DNA of 64,000 nucleotides from Variovorax sp. PMC12 (GCF_003019815.1 NZ_CP027773.1:124001-188000); one strand, 5' to 3'. Shown: positions 45,107 to 56,772, counted from the stretch's first letter. Numbers and translations: made by a program. The notes: a model not told the origin generated them from the letters alone.

Positions 45107-46198
45107 TTACTTCAGGTCGTCGGCGATGACCTTGACGATGCGGTCGGCGTTGGCCGACGTTTCAGGCGCGCCGGCTTCGTTCATCACGACGACCGTGCTG
45201 CTCTCGCCCTGGCTCTTGACCGAGATGCGGAACTTCAGGGGTGCCTCGGCCTTGCTCGAGCCGCTGAACAGCTTGCCGAAGAAGCCGGGTTCCTTCTTGT
45301 CGGGGTTCGGCGGCACGTAGCGCACGAAGTACACGCCGGCGCTGCGGTCGCGGTCTTCCACGGTGAAGCCGGTGCGGTCGAGCGCCAGGCCGACACGGCG
45401 CCATGCGCGGTCGAAGCCTTCGCTGATCTGCACGGCCGGCTGGTTGCCGATCTTGGTGATGGTGGCGGTGCGTGCCGGCGCCGTGGTGGCGGCCAGGATC
45501 TTCGACTGTTCCTGCGACACGCCGAGCTTGACCATCAGGCGGCGCAGGAATTCGGTCTCGAGCTCGGGATCGCTGGGGCGGGGCTGCCACACGGTCTGGT
45601 CCTGGCGGGAGTTGTTGTAGACCTCCTGCATGCCGCGGTGGCTGATGAAGATCTCGGTGCCGTTGGGCGTGCGTTCCAGGCGGGTGCGGAAGCGGTCGAG
45701 TTCGCCGGTCGAGTAGACCGAGTCGACCAGCTTGCCCAGCGTGCCGCGGATGATGTCCTGCGGCAGCTTGGCGCGGTTCTCGGCCCAGTCGGTTTCCATG
45801 ATGCCCAGGTTGCGCTGGTCGGTGGTCAGCAGGAAGCCGCTTTCCTGCCAGAAGTCGCGAACCGGCTCCCAGAGCTGGTCGGGCGTGCGGTTGACGACGA
45901 TCCAGCGCTGCGTGCCCGAGCGTTCCATCTTGACGTCGCCGATGTTGCTCACCGCGGTGGGCACGCCCGGGGCGTTGGCAATGCCGGCCTGGTAGGCGTT
46001 GGCGGTCACGGCGCCGCCGGGAATGGCGTAGCGGTTGTCGCGCGAGAGTTGGGAGAGGTCGGGAGGGACTTCGAGCGTCGGGGCCTTGCCGGCGCTCTTG
46101 TAGTCGATCTTGTCGCTCTCGAGGACGGAGCAGGCGGCGAGGCTGGCGACCAGGGTGGCCAGCAATGCATATCGCGAAATTTGCGAAAGGTTCTTCAA
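45107..46198 (-). CDS. bamC: Outer membrane protein assembly factor BamC
   Basis: 363 aa lipoprotein of the BAM complex. Signal peptide and lipobox LAAC (Cys ~23), then the conserved unstructured N-terminus SVLESDKIDYKSAGKAPTLE that wraps BamD, and two helix-grip domains (~100-230, ~250-363). In operon with dapA upstream (142-bp gap), the usual dapA-bamC order. The metallo-hydrolase gene follows. Confidence 0.95.
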   Translation of the reverse strand: MKNLSQISRYALLATLVASLAACSVLESDKIDYKSAGKAPTLEVPPDLSQLSRDNRYAIPGGAVTANAYQAGIANAPGVPTAVSNIGDVKMERSGTQRWIVVNRTPDQLWEPVRDFWQESGFLLTTDQRNLGIMETDWAENRAKLPQDIIRGTLGKLVDSVYSTGELDRFRTRLERTPNGTEIFISHRGMQEVYNNSRQDQTVWQPRPSDPELETEFLRRLMVKLGVSQEQSKILAATTAPARTATITKIGNQPAVQISEGFDRAWRRVGLALDRTGFTVEDRDRSAGVYFVRYVPPNPDKKEPGFFGKLFSGSSKAEAPLKFRISVKSQGESSTVVVMNEAGAPETSANADRIVKVIADDLK

Positions 46199-46340
46199 CG
46201 TCGTCTTCCTTGTTGGAATGGTTCGGTCTATCTGTGGGCCGCAATGCCCGCCATCTCAGAGCATGGTTCGGGCAAAAGGTTGCTTAACCTTGTTGCAGCC
46301 AGGGAAAAAGCAGATCGCAGGTCTGGAATGGTTTGGGGGC

Positions 46341-47231
46341 TCAGTTCTTGAGCAGGCCGGTGGCACGCAGCGCGCCTTCGACCGCCGGACGGCTGGCTTC
46401 GCCCAGTTCGGTGAGCGGCAGCCGCAGCGCGCCGCCGCACAGGCCGAGCCTGGCCATGGCCCACTTGAGCGGGATCGGGTTGGGCTCGACGAACAGGTTG
46501 CGGTGCAGCGGCATCAGTTCGAACTGGATCTGCATGGCGCGCTTGACGTCGCCCGCCAGCGCGGCGACGCACAGCTCGTGCATCTTGCGCGGCGCGATGT
46601 TGGCCGTGACGCTGATGTTGCCCTGGCCGCCGCACAGCATGAGCGCGACCGCGGTCGGGTCGTCGCCGGAGTAGACGGCGAAGTTCTTGGGCACGTCGCG
46701 GATGAGCCACTGGGCCCGCTCGATGTTGCCCGTGGCTTCCTTGATGCCGATGATGCCGGGCACCTGCGCCAGGCGCAGCACGGTGTCGTGCGCCATATCG
46801 GCCACCGTGCGGCCGGGCACGTTGTAGAGCACGATGGGCAGGTCGCCCACGGCCTCGGCGATGGCCTTGAAGTGTTGGTACTGGCCCTCTTGCGTGGGCT
46901 TGTTGTAGTACGGCACGACCTGGAGCTGGGAGTCGGCGCCCACGCCCTTGGCGAACTTGGCGAGCTCGATGGCTTCCTTGGTGGAGTTGGCGCCGCAGCC
47001 TGCCATCACGGGGACGCGGCCCTTGGCCTGTTCGACCGAGACGCGGATGATTTCGCAGTGCTCTTCGACATCGACCGTCGGCGATTCGCCGGTGGTGCCG
47101 ACCACGCCGAGGCAGTCAGTGCCTTCGTCGATGTGCCAGTCAATGAGCCGCCGCAGGGCGGGGTAATCGACACTGCCGTCGTCGTGCATCGGCGTGACGA
47201 GCGCGACGATGCTGCCTGTCAGTTGCTCCAA
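46341..47231 (-). CDS. dapA: 4-hydroxy-tetrahydrodipicolinate synthase
   Basis: 296 aa. First committed enzyme of lysine and diaminopimelate synthesis. Schiff-base Lys in GIIGIKEATGNIERA, Tyr in VLYNVPGRTVADMAH and the signature GVVGTTGESPTVDVEEH are present. It precedes bamC, as in many Proteobacteria. Confidence 0.97.
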   Translation of the reverse strand: MEQLTGSIVALVTPMHDDGSVDYPALRRLIDWHIDEGTDCLGVVGTTGESPTVDVEEHCEIIRVSVEQAKGRVPVMAGCGANSTKEAIELAKFAKGVGADSQLQVVPYYNKPTQEGQYQHFKAIAEAVGDLPIVLYNVPGRTVADMAHDTVLRLAQVPGIIGIKEATGNIERAQWLIRDVPKNFAVYSGDDPTAVALMLCGGQGNISVTANIAPRKMHELCVAALAGDVKRAMQIQFELMPLHRNLFVEPNPIPLKWAMARLGLCGGALRLPLTELGEASRPAVEGALRATGLLKN

Positions 47232-47309
47232 GGGGAATCTCTTTGTCGGTGGACGAAAGCGCCGATTCTACTTACTCCGGCGCCGCCGGAAACACGCCCC
47301 CCGGCCCCC

Positions 47310-47879
47310 TCAGTTTCCCTTAAGGGCGTGGCGGGGCGGCTGGCCGGGGGCGTTTCCGGCCTCCCGCACGGCGGCGATGCGCTGGACGAAGCGGGCCGGC
47401 TCGGGCTCGAAACCGTCTTCATAGGCCACCACGCGCAGGCCGGTGCAGGCGGCGAGCAGCTCGCCCGGCTGCAGCAGGAAGTCGGGCCGCGAGGGCTTGC
47501 CCACGGTCTCGTTGCCCGCCGCGAAGGTCTCGTAGAGCAGCACGCCGCCAGGCGCCACCGCGGCCACGATGTCGGCCATGCGCGGCCGCCAGAGGTAGTG
47601 CGTGACGACCACCGCGCCGAAGGCTTGGCCGGCAAACGGCCATGGCCCGGATTCGATGTCGGCCTCGACAACGCGGCCAAAGGCGCCGGCCGCCGCCACG
47701 GCTTCGGGCGAGCGGTCGACGCCCGTCACGGCGTGGCCGCGCCCGGCGAACCAGCGCACGTGCCGCCCGGATCCGCAGGCCACGTCGAGCACGCTGGCGC
47801 GGGGCGCGAGCAGGTGCGACCAGTGGACGATCCATTCGGAAGGCGCGCCCGAGCCGTGCGCAGTGGCTGCATCTTTCAT
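47310..47879 (-). CDS. Class I SAM-dependent methyltransferase
   Basis: 189 aa. SAM-binding motif I VLDVACGSGRHVRWFAGRGH with the acidic VTGVDRSPEAVAAA, then GAVVVTHYLWRPRM. It resembles the TehB/thiol methyltransferase-like group of small methyltransferases. The substrate cannot be read. It starts 19 bp downstream of the 46-residue gene on the same strand, so the two and the MFS transporter may share a transcript. Confidence 0.85.
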   Translation of the reverse strand: MKDAATAHGSGAPSEWIVHWSHLLAPRASVLDVACGSGRHVRWFAGRGHAVTGVDRSPEAVAAAGAFGRVVEADIESGPWPFAGQAFGAVVVTHYLWRPRMADIVAAVAPGGVLLYETFAAGNETVGKPSRPDFLLQPGELLAACTGLRVVAYEDGFEPEPARFVQRIAAVREAGNAPGQPPRHALKGN

Positions 47880-47898
47880 GGCGGATCAAGAAACGGGG

Positions 47899-48039
47899 TC
47901 AGAAACAGGACCAGATCTGGTCCACCAGCGTCACCAGGAACTCCGGATGCACGTACATGGCGAACACGCCGCCCAGCACCACCAGCGCGGCGGCGAGCCA
48001 GCCGGCGTGCACGATGTGGTGGCGCATCCGTGGTGTCAT
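47899..48039 (-). CDS. Small 46-residue membrane protein
   Basis: Start MTPRMRHHIVHAGWLAAALV, one membrane helix (~12-28), then HPEFLVTLVDQIW and a terminal CF. It is 18 bp downstream of the MFS transporter stop. GAG lies upstream of the ATG. Third positions are strongly G/C-rich, and the charge pattern (basic N-terminus, one helix, short tail) is that of a genuine small membrane protein. I do not know its function. Confidence 0.72.
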   Translation of the reverse strand: MTPRMRHHIVHAGWLAAALVVLGGVFAMYVHPEFLVTLVDQIWSCF

Positions 48040-48057
48040 GGCGCTCTTTATACGCAA

Positions 48058-49281
48058 TCAGCCCGCCGCGCCCAACGGCCGGGGCGCCCGGGCGATGGCG
48101 CTTTCCTTCACCGGCAGGTTGATCAGCGCCGCGAACACGCCCAGCGCAATGGCGATGTACCAGACGATGTCGTAGCTGCCCGTGGTGTCGTACAGGTAGC
48201 CGCCCAGCCATACGCCCAGGAAAGAGCCGACCTGGTGGCTCAGGAACACGAAGCCGCTGAGCATCGACAGGTGCGCCACCCCGAAGATGCCCGCCACGAT
48301 GGCGTTGGTCGCGGGCACGGTGGAAAGCCACAGGAAGCCCATGGCCGCCGAGAACACATACACGCTCATCGGTGAAATGGGCGCCAGCAGGAACAGCGCG
48401 ATCGACACCGCCCGCGCGAAATAGATCGCCGCCAGGATCTTGCGCTTGGCCAGCGTCTGGCCCAGCAGGCCGACCGTGTAGGTGCCGAACACGTTGAACA
48501 GCCCGATCAGCGCCAGCGCATAGCCGGCCACGTCGGCCGGCAGGCTCTTGTCGCGCAGGTAGGTCGGCATGTGGATGCCGATGAACGCCAGCTGGAAGCC
48601 GCAGACGAAATACCCCGCCATCAGCAGCCCGAAGCTGGGGTAGCGGAAGGCTTCGCCCACGGCCTGCAGCACCGACTGGTCGCGGTGGCCGGCCAGGGCT
48701 TCGGTCCTGGGCTCGCGCAGGCCGAAGGCCAGGGGGACGATGACCAGAACCAGCACCGCCACCACGGCCAGCGCCGTCTGCCAGCCCAGGTGGCCGATCA
48801 GCCAGCCTTCGACGGGCGCCATCAGGAACTGCCCGAACGAGCCGGCTGCCGCCGCCACGCCCATGGCCCAGGAGCGCCGCTCGGCCGGGATCTGCCGGCC
48901 GATCACGCCGTAGATCACCGCGTAGGTCGAGCCCGCCTGCGCGGCGCCGATCAGCACGCCGGCGCTCAGTGTGAACAGCAGCGGCGTCGGCGAATGCGCC
49001 ATGCCGAACAGCCCCAGCGCATAGAACACCGAGCCGCCGATCAGCACCCGGAACGCGCCGAAGCGGTCGGCCAGCATGCCCGCGAACACGCCGAAGATGC
49101 CCCACGACAGGTTCTGCACGGCAAGCGCGAACGAGAAGGTCTGTCGGCTCCAGTCCTGCGCCTGCGTGATGGGCTGCAGCCACAGGCCGAAGCCGTGGCG
49201 GATGCCCATGGAGAGCGTGACGATCATCGCCCCGCAGAAGAGGACTTGCTTGATCGAAAGAGTGCGGACTGGCGTTTGCAT
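48058..49281 (-). CDS. MFS transporter
   Basis: 407 aa with 12 predicted helices. The MFS motif is FGVFAGMLADRFGAFRVL, and HLSMLSGFVFLSHQVGSF and GVWLGGYLYDTTGSYDI are in the C-half, resembling the monocarboxylate/oxalate-formate-like group. It starts 158 bp from parE on the opposite strand. The small membrane gene and methyltransferase follow it on the same strand. Confidence 0.9.
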   Translation of the reverse strand: MQTPVRTLSIKQVLFCGAMIVTLSMGIRHGFGLWLQPITQAQDWSRQTFSFALAVQNLSWGIFGVFAGMLADRFGAFRVLIGGSVFYALGLFGMAHSPTPLLFTLSAGVLIGAAQAGSTYAVIYGVIGRQIPAERRSWAMGVAAAAGSFGQFLMAPVEGWLIGHLGWQTALAVVAVLVLVIVPLAFGLREPRTEALAGHRDQSVLQAVGEAFRYPSFGLLMAGYFVCGFQLAFIGIHMPTYLRDKSLPADVAGYALALIGLFNVFGTYTVGLLGQTLAKRKILAAIYFARAVSIALFLLAPISPMSVYVFSAAMGFLWLSTVPATNAIVAGIFGVAHLSMLSGFVFLSHQVGSFLGVWLGGYLYDTTGSYDIVWYIAIALGVFAALINLPVKESAIARAPRPLGAAG

Positions 49282-49425
49282 GATGGCGTCGAATGTAGCG
49301 ACATGGCTGCTTCGGCAGGCGGCCCGGCGGCCAAAGCCATTGATGATTTATAGGCGTCGTTTCAATGCGCGCCGGGCATCAAAGCGCCTCCTGTATGGGT
49401 ATCCAGTTGTTTGGCGGCGACTGAC

Positions 49426-49431
49426 TACAAT
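49426..49431 (+). promoter_or_regulatory. -10 element of parE (leaderless)
   Basis: TACAAT ends 8 nt before the parE ATG. The interval CCGCCCCC has no Shine-Dalgarno, so transcription would start at or next to the start codon. A -35 box is not obvious. Confidence 0.45.
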
Positions 49432-49439
49432 CCGCCCCC

Positions 49440-51437
<1,998 letters not shown>

Positions 51438-51467
51438 TTCCGACCGGAATATTCCTCAAGACAGGGC

Positions 51468-51926
51468 ATGGACAGTCACAAGATCATTTGTGGTTCGCTG
51501 GCAGGGGCTTGCGCTTCTGGCGCAATCCTGATGCTGGTGCGCGCCTATCCGGAGGTCACGCCGCCAGACCTGTTCTTTGCCGGCCTCGTCCTGTTGCTGG
51601 CGTTCCTATTCGTCTGGATGGGGTGGTGGGATGACGCGGTCAATGACAACGCCGAGCCCAGCCGAATCGAACGGATCGCCGCTGCCACGTGGCTCTGGAC
51701 GCGCCGTATCCTTTGCTGGAGCGCCGCGCTGGTCTTCTTGGGCCTGGCCGTGTCGATGATCTTCACCGGCGTCGAACTCGAACACGTGCCCGTCTTTTTC
51801 CTCGTGCTTGCGCTGGGTGGCATGTCGCTCTGGGTCGGACTGAAGGGCGGCGGCCACGCACAAAGCATGGGCGACGACGCTGCGGTCCATGCCGAGCGCC
51901 GCAAGCGCTACGGCTGGCGGCTGTGA
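51468..51926 (+). CDS. Membrane protein of unknown function
   Basis: 152 aa. Four predicted membrane helices (~8-27, ~33-52, ~80-103, ~110-127: LFFAGLVLLLAFLFVWMGW; WSAALVFLGLAVSMIFTG). It follows parE by 30 bp and precedes the lytic transglycosylase. I do not recognise the family. Confidence 0.72.
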   Translation: MDSHKIICGSLAGACASGAILMLVRAYPEVTPPDLFFAGLVLLLAFLFVWMGWWDDAVNDNAEPSRIERIAAATWLWTRRILCWSAALVFLGLAVSMIFTGVELEHVPVFFLVLALGGMSLWVGLKGGGHAQSMGDDAAVHAERRKRYGWRL

Positions 51927-51945
51927 CGACCAGGACCGCATCGCA

Positions 51946-52848
51946 ATGAAACGCTGGTTCCGCCCCTTCATGCTTTGTGCAGCCCTGGTGCTGTCGCAGC
52001 AGGGCGCGCACGCCGCCGACATCTACGGCTACATCGACAGCAAGGGCGTCGCGCACTTCGCCTCCGAAAAAATCGACGAGCGCTACCAGATCTTCTTTCG
52101 CGGCGGCCAGAGCTTCGACACGACCAAAGGCATTTCTCCGCTCGGGCGCGGTGCGCGCGGCATCGACGGCAAGGTGCCGCAGGCCTCGCAAACCTTGCTC
52201 GCCATGTTCGAGGCCTCGCCCGGCTACAAGACCGCCAAGGCCGCGCTGCGCGACGCATCGAGCAAGCACGCCATCGACTACGAACTGCTGCAGGCGCTGG
52301 TCGCCACCGAGTCGGGCTTCGACGCGCAGGCGGTCTCGCCCAAGGGCGCGATGGGCCTGATGCAGCTGATGCCCGCCACCGCGCAGCGCTATGGCGTGTC
52401 GGCGGACAAGCGCAGCACCATCGAGAAGAAGCTGTTCGACCCGCGCATCAACATCGCCGCGGGCTCGCGCTACCTGCGCGACCTGATCGCGATGTTCCCG
52501 GGCCAGATCGAACTCGCCATTGCCGCCTACAACGCGGGCGAGGGCGCCGTGCAGCGCGCTGGCAACAAGATCCCGAACTACAAGGAAACGCAGAACTACG
52601 TGCAGACCGTGCTGCAGCTCTATGCGTACCTGAAGCCCTCCGTGGCGACGGGTGGCAGCGTGCGCGGCGGCAAGACGCCGGGGCGCATCCGCATGGAGCT
52701 GACGGTGCCGCAGGGCGGCGCGATCAACCGGGGCAACATGCCGTCGGACACGCCGCGCAACATGCCGACCATGCCCGACATTCCCGAGACGCCAGCCACG
52801 CCGACCGGCGCGGCCGAGGCATCGGACGAGGCAGTCAATCCGGGCTGA
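51946..52848 (+). CDS. Lytic transglycosylase (SLT domain)
   Basis: 300 aa. Signal peptide ~1-23, a DUF4124-like N-terminal part (IYGYIDSKGVAHFASEKID), then the SLT domain (~110-215) with catalytic Glu in VATESGFDAQAVSPKGAMGL, MQLMPATAQRYGVS and AIAAYNAGEGAV. It cleaves peptidoglycan glycan strands in the periplasm. A Pro/Met-rich tail ends the protein. Together with the preceding membrane gene it separates parE and parC. The start gives MKRWFRPFML. Confidence 0.92.
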   Translation: MKRWFRPFMLCAALVLSQQGAHAADIYGYIDSKGVAHFASEKIDERYQIFFRGGQSFDTTKGISPLGRGARGIDGKVPQASQTLLAMFEASPGYKTAKAALRDASSKHAIDYELLQALVATESGFDAQAVSPKGAMGLMQLMPATAQRYGVSADKRSTIEKKLFDPRINIAAGSRYLRDLIAMFPGQIELAIAAYNAGEGAVQRAGNKIPNYKETQNYVQTVLQLYAYLKPSVATGGSVRGGKTPGRIRMELTVPQGGAINRGNMPSDTPRNMPTMPDIPETPATPTGAAEASDEAVNPG

Positions 52849-52898
52849 GCGCGCAAGCAAGCACGCAGCCCGCAACAGTTTTTCTTTCTCTCTTCTTC

Positions 52899-55304
52899 AT
52901 GGACTCCCAACCACCGCTCGATCTCCAGGGTCCCACCGACGGCGACACCACCCTCACCCTTGCCGACTACGCGCAGACCGCCTACCTCGAATACGCCCTC
53001 AGCGTGGTCAAGGGCCGCGCGCTGCCCGATGTGTCCGACGGCCAGAAGCCGGTGCAGCGGCGCATCCTGTATTCGATGTCGCGCATGGGGCTGGGCTTCG
53101 GGGGCACCAACGGCACCGTGGGCGCCAAGCCGGTCAAAAGCGCGCGCGTGGTCGGCGACGTGCTCGGCCGCTTCCACCCGCACAGCGACCAGGCGGCCTA
53201 CGACGCGCTGGTGCGCATGGCGCAAGACTTCTCGCAGCGCTATCCGCTGGTCGACGGCCAGGGCAACTTCGGCAGCCGCGACGGCGACGGTGCCGCCGCC
53301 ATGCGCTACACCGAAGCACGCCTGGCGCGCATCACCAGCCTGCTGCTCGACGAGATCGACGAGGGCACGGTCGACTTCATTCCCAACTACGACGGCAGCA
53401 CCGAAGAACCGCGCCTGCTGCCCGCGCGGCTGCCGTTCACGCTGCTCAATGGCGCGAGCGGCATCGCGGTGGGCCTGGCCACCGAAATCCCGAGCCACAA
53501 CCTGCGCGAGATTGCCGACGCCTGCGTGGCGCTGATCAAGTCGAACGGCAAGCTCAGCGAGGAAGAACTCTTCGCCATCGTGCCCGGCCCCGACTACCCC
53601 GGTGGCGCGCAGATCATCAGCAACGCGAGCGACATCGCCGATGCCTACCGCACCGGCCGCGGTTCGCTGAAGGTGCGCGCGCGCTGGAAGATCGAGGAAC
53701 TCGCGCGCGGCCAGTGGCAGCTGGTGGTCAACGAGCTGCCGCCGGGCGTCAGCACGCAGAAGGTGCTCGAGGAAATCGAGGAAATCACCAACCCCAAGGT
53801 CAAAGCCGGCAAGAAGGCCCTGAGCGCCGACCAGACCCAGTTGAAGGCCGCGATGCTGTCGGTGCTGGACGTGGTGCGCGACGAGTCCAGCAAGGACGCC
53901 GCCGTGCGCCTGGTGTTCGAGCCCAAGACCTCGCGCATCAGCCAGGACGAGTTCATCACCACGCTGCTCGCGCAGACCTCGCTGGAGACTTCGTCGCCGA
54001 TCAACCTCACGATGGTCGGCATCGACGGCAAGCCCACGCAGAAGTCGCTGCGCCAGATGCTCAACGAGTGGATCGCGTTCCGCGAAGTCACCGTCGAGAA
54101 GCGCTCGCGGCATCGGCTCAACAAGGTGATGGACCGCATCCACATCCTCGAAGGCCGGCAGCTGGTGCTGCTGAACATCGACGAGGTGATCGCCATCATC
54201 CGCGCGGCGGAAGACCCGAAGGCGGCGCTCATCGCGCGCTTCAACCTCAGTGATCGCCAGGCCGAGGACATCCTCGAAATCCGGCTGCGCCAGCTCGCGC
54301 GGCTCGAAGCCATCAAGATCGAACAGGAGCTGTCGGGCCTGCGCGACGAGCAGAAGAAGCTCGAAGACATCCTCGGCAGCCCCGCCGCGCTGCGCCGCCT
54401 GCTGGTGAAGGAGATCGAGGCCGACGCCAAGACCTTCGAGGACCCGCGCCGCACGCTCATCCAGGCCGAGAAGCGTGCCGTGGCCGAGGTGAAGGTGGTC
54501 GACGAGCCCGTCACCGTCATCGTGTCGCAGAAGGGCTGGGTCCGTGCGCAGAAGGGCTGGGCCAGCGAGAAGGCGGCCGCCGCGAACGGCGGCAACGGCG
54601 CTTCGGCCCCCGAATACAGCTTCAAGTCGGGCGACTCGCTGTACGGCGCCTTCGAATGCCGCAGCGTCGACACGCTGCTCGTGTTCGGCAGCGCCAAGGA
54701 CAAGAGCGTTCGCGTCTACACCGTGCCCGTGGCGTCGCTGCCCGGCGCGCGCGGCGACGGCCAGCCCGTTACCACGCTCATCGAGCTGGATGCCGGCACG
54801 CACGTCACGCACTTCTTCGCCGGCCCGGTGGGCGCCAGCGTGCTGCTGGCCAACACCGGCGGCTACGGCTTCATCGCCACCGTCGAGAACATGATGTCGC
54901 GCCAGCGCGGCGGCAAGGCCTTCATCGACGTGGGCGAGGGCGAGCAGCTCTGCCGTCCGTCGCTGGTCGGCGGCGCGAGCGGCGCCGAGCCGATGCCGGC
55001 CGCCACGCACGTGGCCTGCGCCTCGACCGGCGGCCGCATCCTGACCTTCGACATCACCGAGCTCAAGAGCCTGCCCAAGGGCGGCCGCGGCCTGACGCTG
55101 ATCGACCTCGAGCCCAAGGACACCCTCGCCGGAGCCGCCGCCTACACGCGCAGCGTGAAGATCGAAGGCATCGGCCGCGGCGGCAAGGAGCGCGAAGAGA
55201 CCCTGGAGATCCGCACCCTCAACAACGCCCGCGGCAGCCGCGCGCGCAAGGGCAAGGCGGCCGACCTCGGCTTCAAGCCGTCGAGCATCGTGCGGGTGCA
55301 GTGA
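52899..55304 (+). CDS. parC: DNA topoisomerase IV subunit A
   Basis: 801 aa. Cleavage subunit of topoisomerase IV. Catalytic Tyr in AAMRYTEARLARITSL, the quinolone-region PHSDQAAYDALVRMAQDF (quinolone target Ser replaced by the HPHSD type), and C-terminal beta-pinwheel domain (~500-800). Both domains are complete. No Shine-Dalgarno precedes the ATG; the leader is pyrimidine-rich (TTTTTCTTTCTCTCTTCTTC). The stop overlaps the next start (TGATG). Confidence 0.96.
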   Translation: MDSQPPLDLQGPTDGDTTLTLADYAQTAYLEYALSVVKGRALPDVSDGQKPVQRRILYSMSRMGLGFGGTNGTVGAKPVKSARVVGDVLGRFHPHSDQAAYDALVRMAQDFSQRYPLVDGQGNFGSRDGDGAAAMRYTEARLARITSLLLDEIDEGTVDFIPNYDGSTEEPRLLPARLPFTLLNGASGIAVGLATEIPSHNLREIADACVALIKSNGKLSEEELFAIVPGPDYPGGAQIISNASDIADAYRTGRGSLKVRARWKIEELARGQWQLVVNELPPGVSTQKVLEEIEEITNPKVKAGKKALSADQTQLKAAMLSVLDVVRDESSKDAAVRLVFEPKTSRISQDEFITTLLAQTSLETSSPINLTMVGIDGKPTQKSLRQMLNEWIAFREVTVEKRSRHRLNKVMDRIHILEGRQLVLLNIDEVIAIIRAAEDPKAALIARFNLSDRQAEDILEIRLRQLARLEAIKIEQELSGLRDEQKKLEDILGSPAALRRLLVKEIEADAKTFEDPRRTLIQAEKRAVAEVKVVDEPVTVIVSQKGWVRAQKGWASEKAAAANGGNGASAPEYSFKSGDSLYGAFECRSVDTLLVFGSAKDKSVRVYTVPVASLPGARGDGQPVTTLIELDAGTHVTHFFAGPVGASVLLANTGGYGFIATVENMMSRQRGGKAFIDVGEGEQLCRPSLVGGASGAEPMPAATHVACASTGGRILTFDITELKSLPKGGRGLTLIDLEPKDTLAGAAAYTRSVKIEGIGRGGKEREETLEIRTLNNARGSRARKGKAADLGFKPSSIVRVQ

Positions 55305-55495
55305 TGGGCGGCATCGACGTCAGCGTCATCGGCATCTTCATTGCCGTGGTGACCGGCATCGGCAGCTATGTGCTGGGCAAGCGCATGCGCGAGAAGCGGG
55401 CCGCCAAGAAGCGAGAGAAGGACCGGATTGCCGCGCAGGCTGGTGAGAGCCGGCAGGTGCGCAGGGCGCGGGAGCGCAAGGAGCGCGGCGAATAG
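55304..55495 (+). CDS. Small membrane protein, coupled to parC
   Basis: 63 aa. One membrane helix (~6-25: VSVIGIFIAVVTGIGSYVLG) and a strongly basic tail (RMREKRAAKKREKD, RRARERKERGE). Starts at the parC stop. A cytoplasmic basic tail could bind nucleic acid or membrane, but that is inference. Confidence 0.7.
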   Translation: MGGIDVSVIGIFIAVVTGIGSYVLGKRMREKRAAKKREKDRIAAQAGESRQVRRARERKERGE

Positions 55496-55524
55496 GCGGC
55501 TGCCTGGTTTAGGCGGTGGGCCGC

Positions 55525-56646
55525 TCAGCGCAGCCCCTGCCACCACCGCGTATTCGTCCGCGCCCGCCCCACCGTCACCACTTCCCCGATCACCGGCGTC
55601 GCCAGCTCGATCTTCTTCGCGGCGGTGAGGTCGGCGATGCGGTCGAGCGGGTCGTGCCAGGTGTGGAACGCGAGGTCGAAGGTGCTGTTGTGCACCGAGA
55701 AGAAGACCTTGCCGCGCAGGTCTTCGAAGGCCTGCACGCTTTGTTCGGGCGTCATGTGCACGGCGGGCCACATGGCGTCGTAGGCGCCGTTTTCCATCAG
55801 CGCGATGTCGAAGCCGCCGAAGCGCTCGCCGATCTGCTTGAAGCCGGGGAAGTAGCCCGAGTCGCCGCTGTAGAAGATGCGCTGGTCGCCGCTTTGCACC
55901 ACCCATGAGGCCCAGAGCGTGCGGTCGCGGTCGCCGAGGGTGCGGCCGGAGAAGTGTTGTGCGGGCGTGGCGGTGAGCTTCACGCCGTCGTGCTCGCTGT
56001 CTTGCCACCAGTCGAGTTCGGTCACGCGCTCGGCGGGCACGCCCATGACCACCAGCCGCGTGCGCACGCCCAGCGGCACGAAGTAGCGTTTCACGTCTTT
56101 CGAGAGGTATTGGATGGTCGCGAGGTCGAGGTGGTCGTAGTGGTCGTGCGAAAGAATGACGCCCTCGATGGGCGGCAGTTGCTCGAGCGTGATCGGCGGC
56201 TTGTGAAAGCGCTTCGGGCCGGCCCATTGCACAGGGGACACGCGCTCGCTGAACACGGGATCGATGAGCCAGTATTTGCCGCGCAGCTTGAGCAGGTGCG
56301 AAGAATGGCCGAGGCGCACGACGTGGTTGGTGTTGGTGTCGAGTGCATCGAGTGCGCTGCGTTCGAGGGTTCTCACCGGAATGGCGTCGACGGGCACGCT
56401 GTCGACTTTGCTGCCGACGATGAAGCGGGACCAGATGCGCCAGGCGCTGGCCTGTTGGGGCAGGTCGGGGTTGGCCATGTTGTGGAAGCCGCCGTCGCGG
56501 AATTGGGGCGAGCTGTCGTAGCGTGTTTCGCCGCTTCCGGCGGCGCCGCATCCCGCGACGAAGGCGCAGCCGGCGGCCGCGAGTGCGGTGCCGCGGCGCA
56601 GCAGTTGAGGCAGGTAGGAGCCCTGCGAACCTGAGTCGTCAGCCAT
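55525..56646 (-). CDS. NAPE-PLD-like MBL-fold lipoprotein hydrolase
   Basis: 373 aa. Metallo-beta-lactamase fold of the RomA/NAPE-PLD type: ILSHDHYDHLDLATIQYL dizinc motif, HNSTFDLAFHTWHDP and YSGDSGYFPGFKQIG. A signal peptide with lipobox-like AGC (~32) suggests a lipid-anchored periplasmic phosphodiesterase. AGAAGG lies upstream of the ATG. Related proteins hydrolyse phospholipid head groups. Its start faces the twin hairpin elements. Confidence 0.87.
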   Translation of the reverse strand: MADDSGSQGSYLPQLLRRGTALAAAGCAFVAGCGAAGSGETRYDSSPQFRDGGFHNMANPDLPQQASAWRIWSRFIVGSKVDSVPVDAIPVRTLERSALDALDTNTNHVVRLGHSSHLLKLRGKYWLIDPVFSERVSPVQWAGPKRFHKPPITLEQLPPIEGVILSHDHYDHLDLATIQYLSKDVKRYFVPLGVRTRLVVMGVPAERVTELDWWQDSEHDGVKLTATPAQHFSGRTLGDRDRTLWASWVVQSGDQRIFYSGDSGYFPGFKQIGERFGGFDIALMENGAYDAMWPAVHMTPEQSVQAFEDLRGKVFFSVHNSTFDLAFHTWHDPLDRIADLTAAKKIELATPVIGEVVTVGRARTNTRWWQGLR

Positions 56647-56772
56647 GGGAGTGCCTTCTGGATTTGTGTTTGTCGGATGGTGCAAGACTAGTCACTAAGC
56701 GCGGTTCAATGGTTTCAGCGGTAGAAACATTTGGGGAGCGGGGGTATATCGCGGGCTCTTGTTTCAGGGCGC

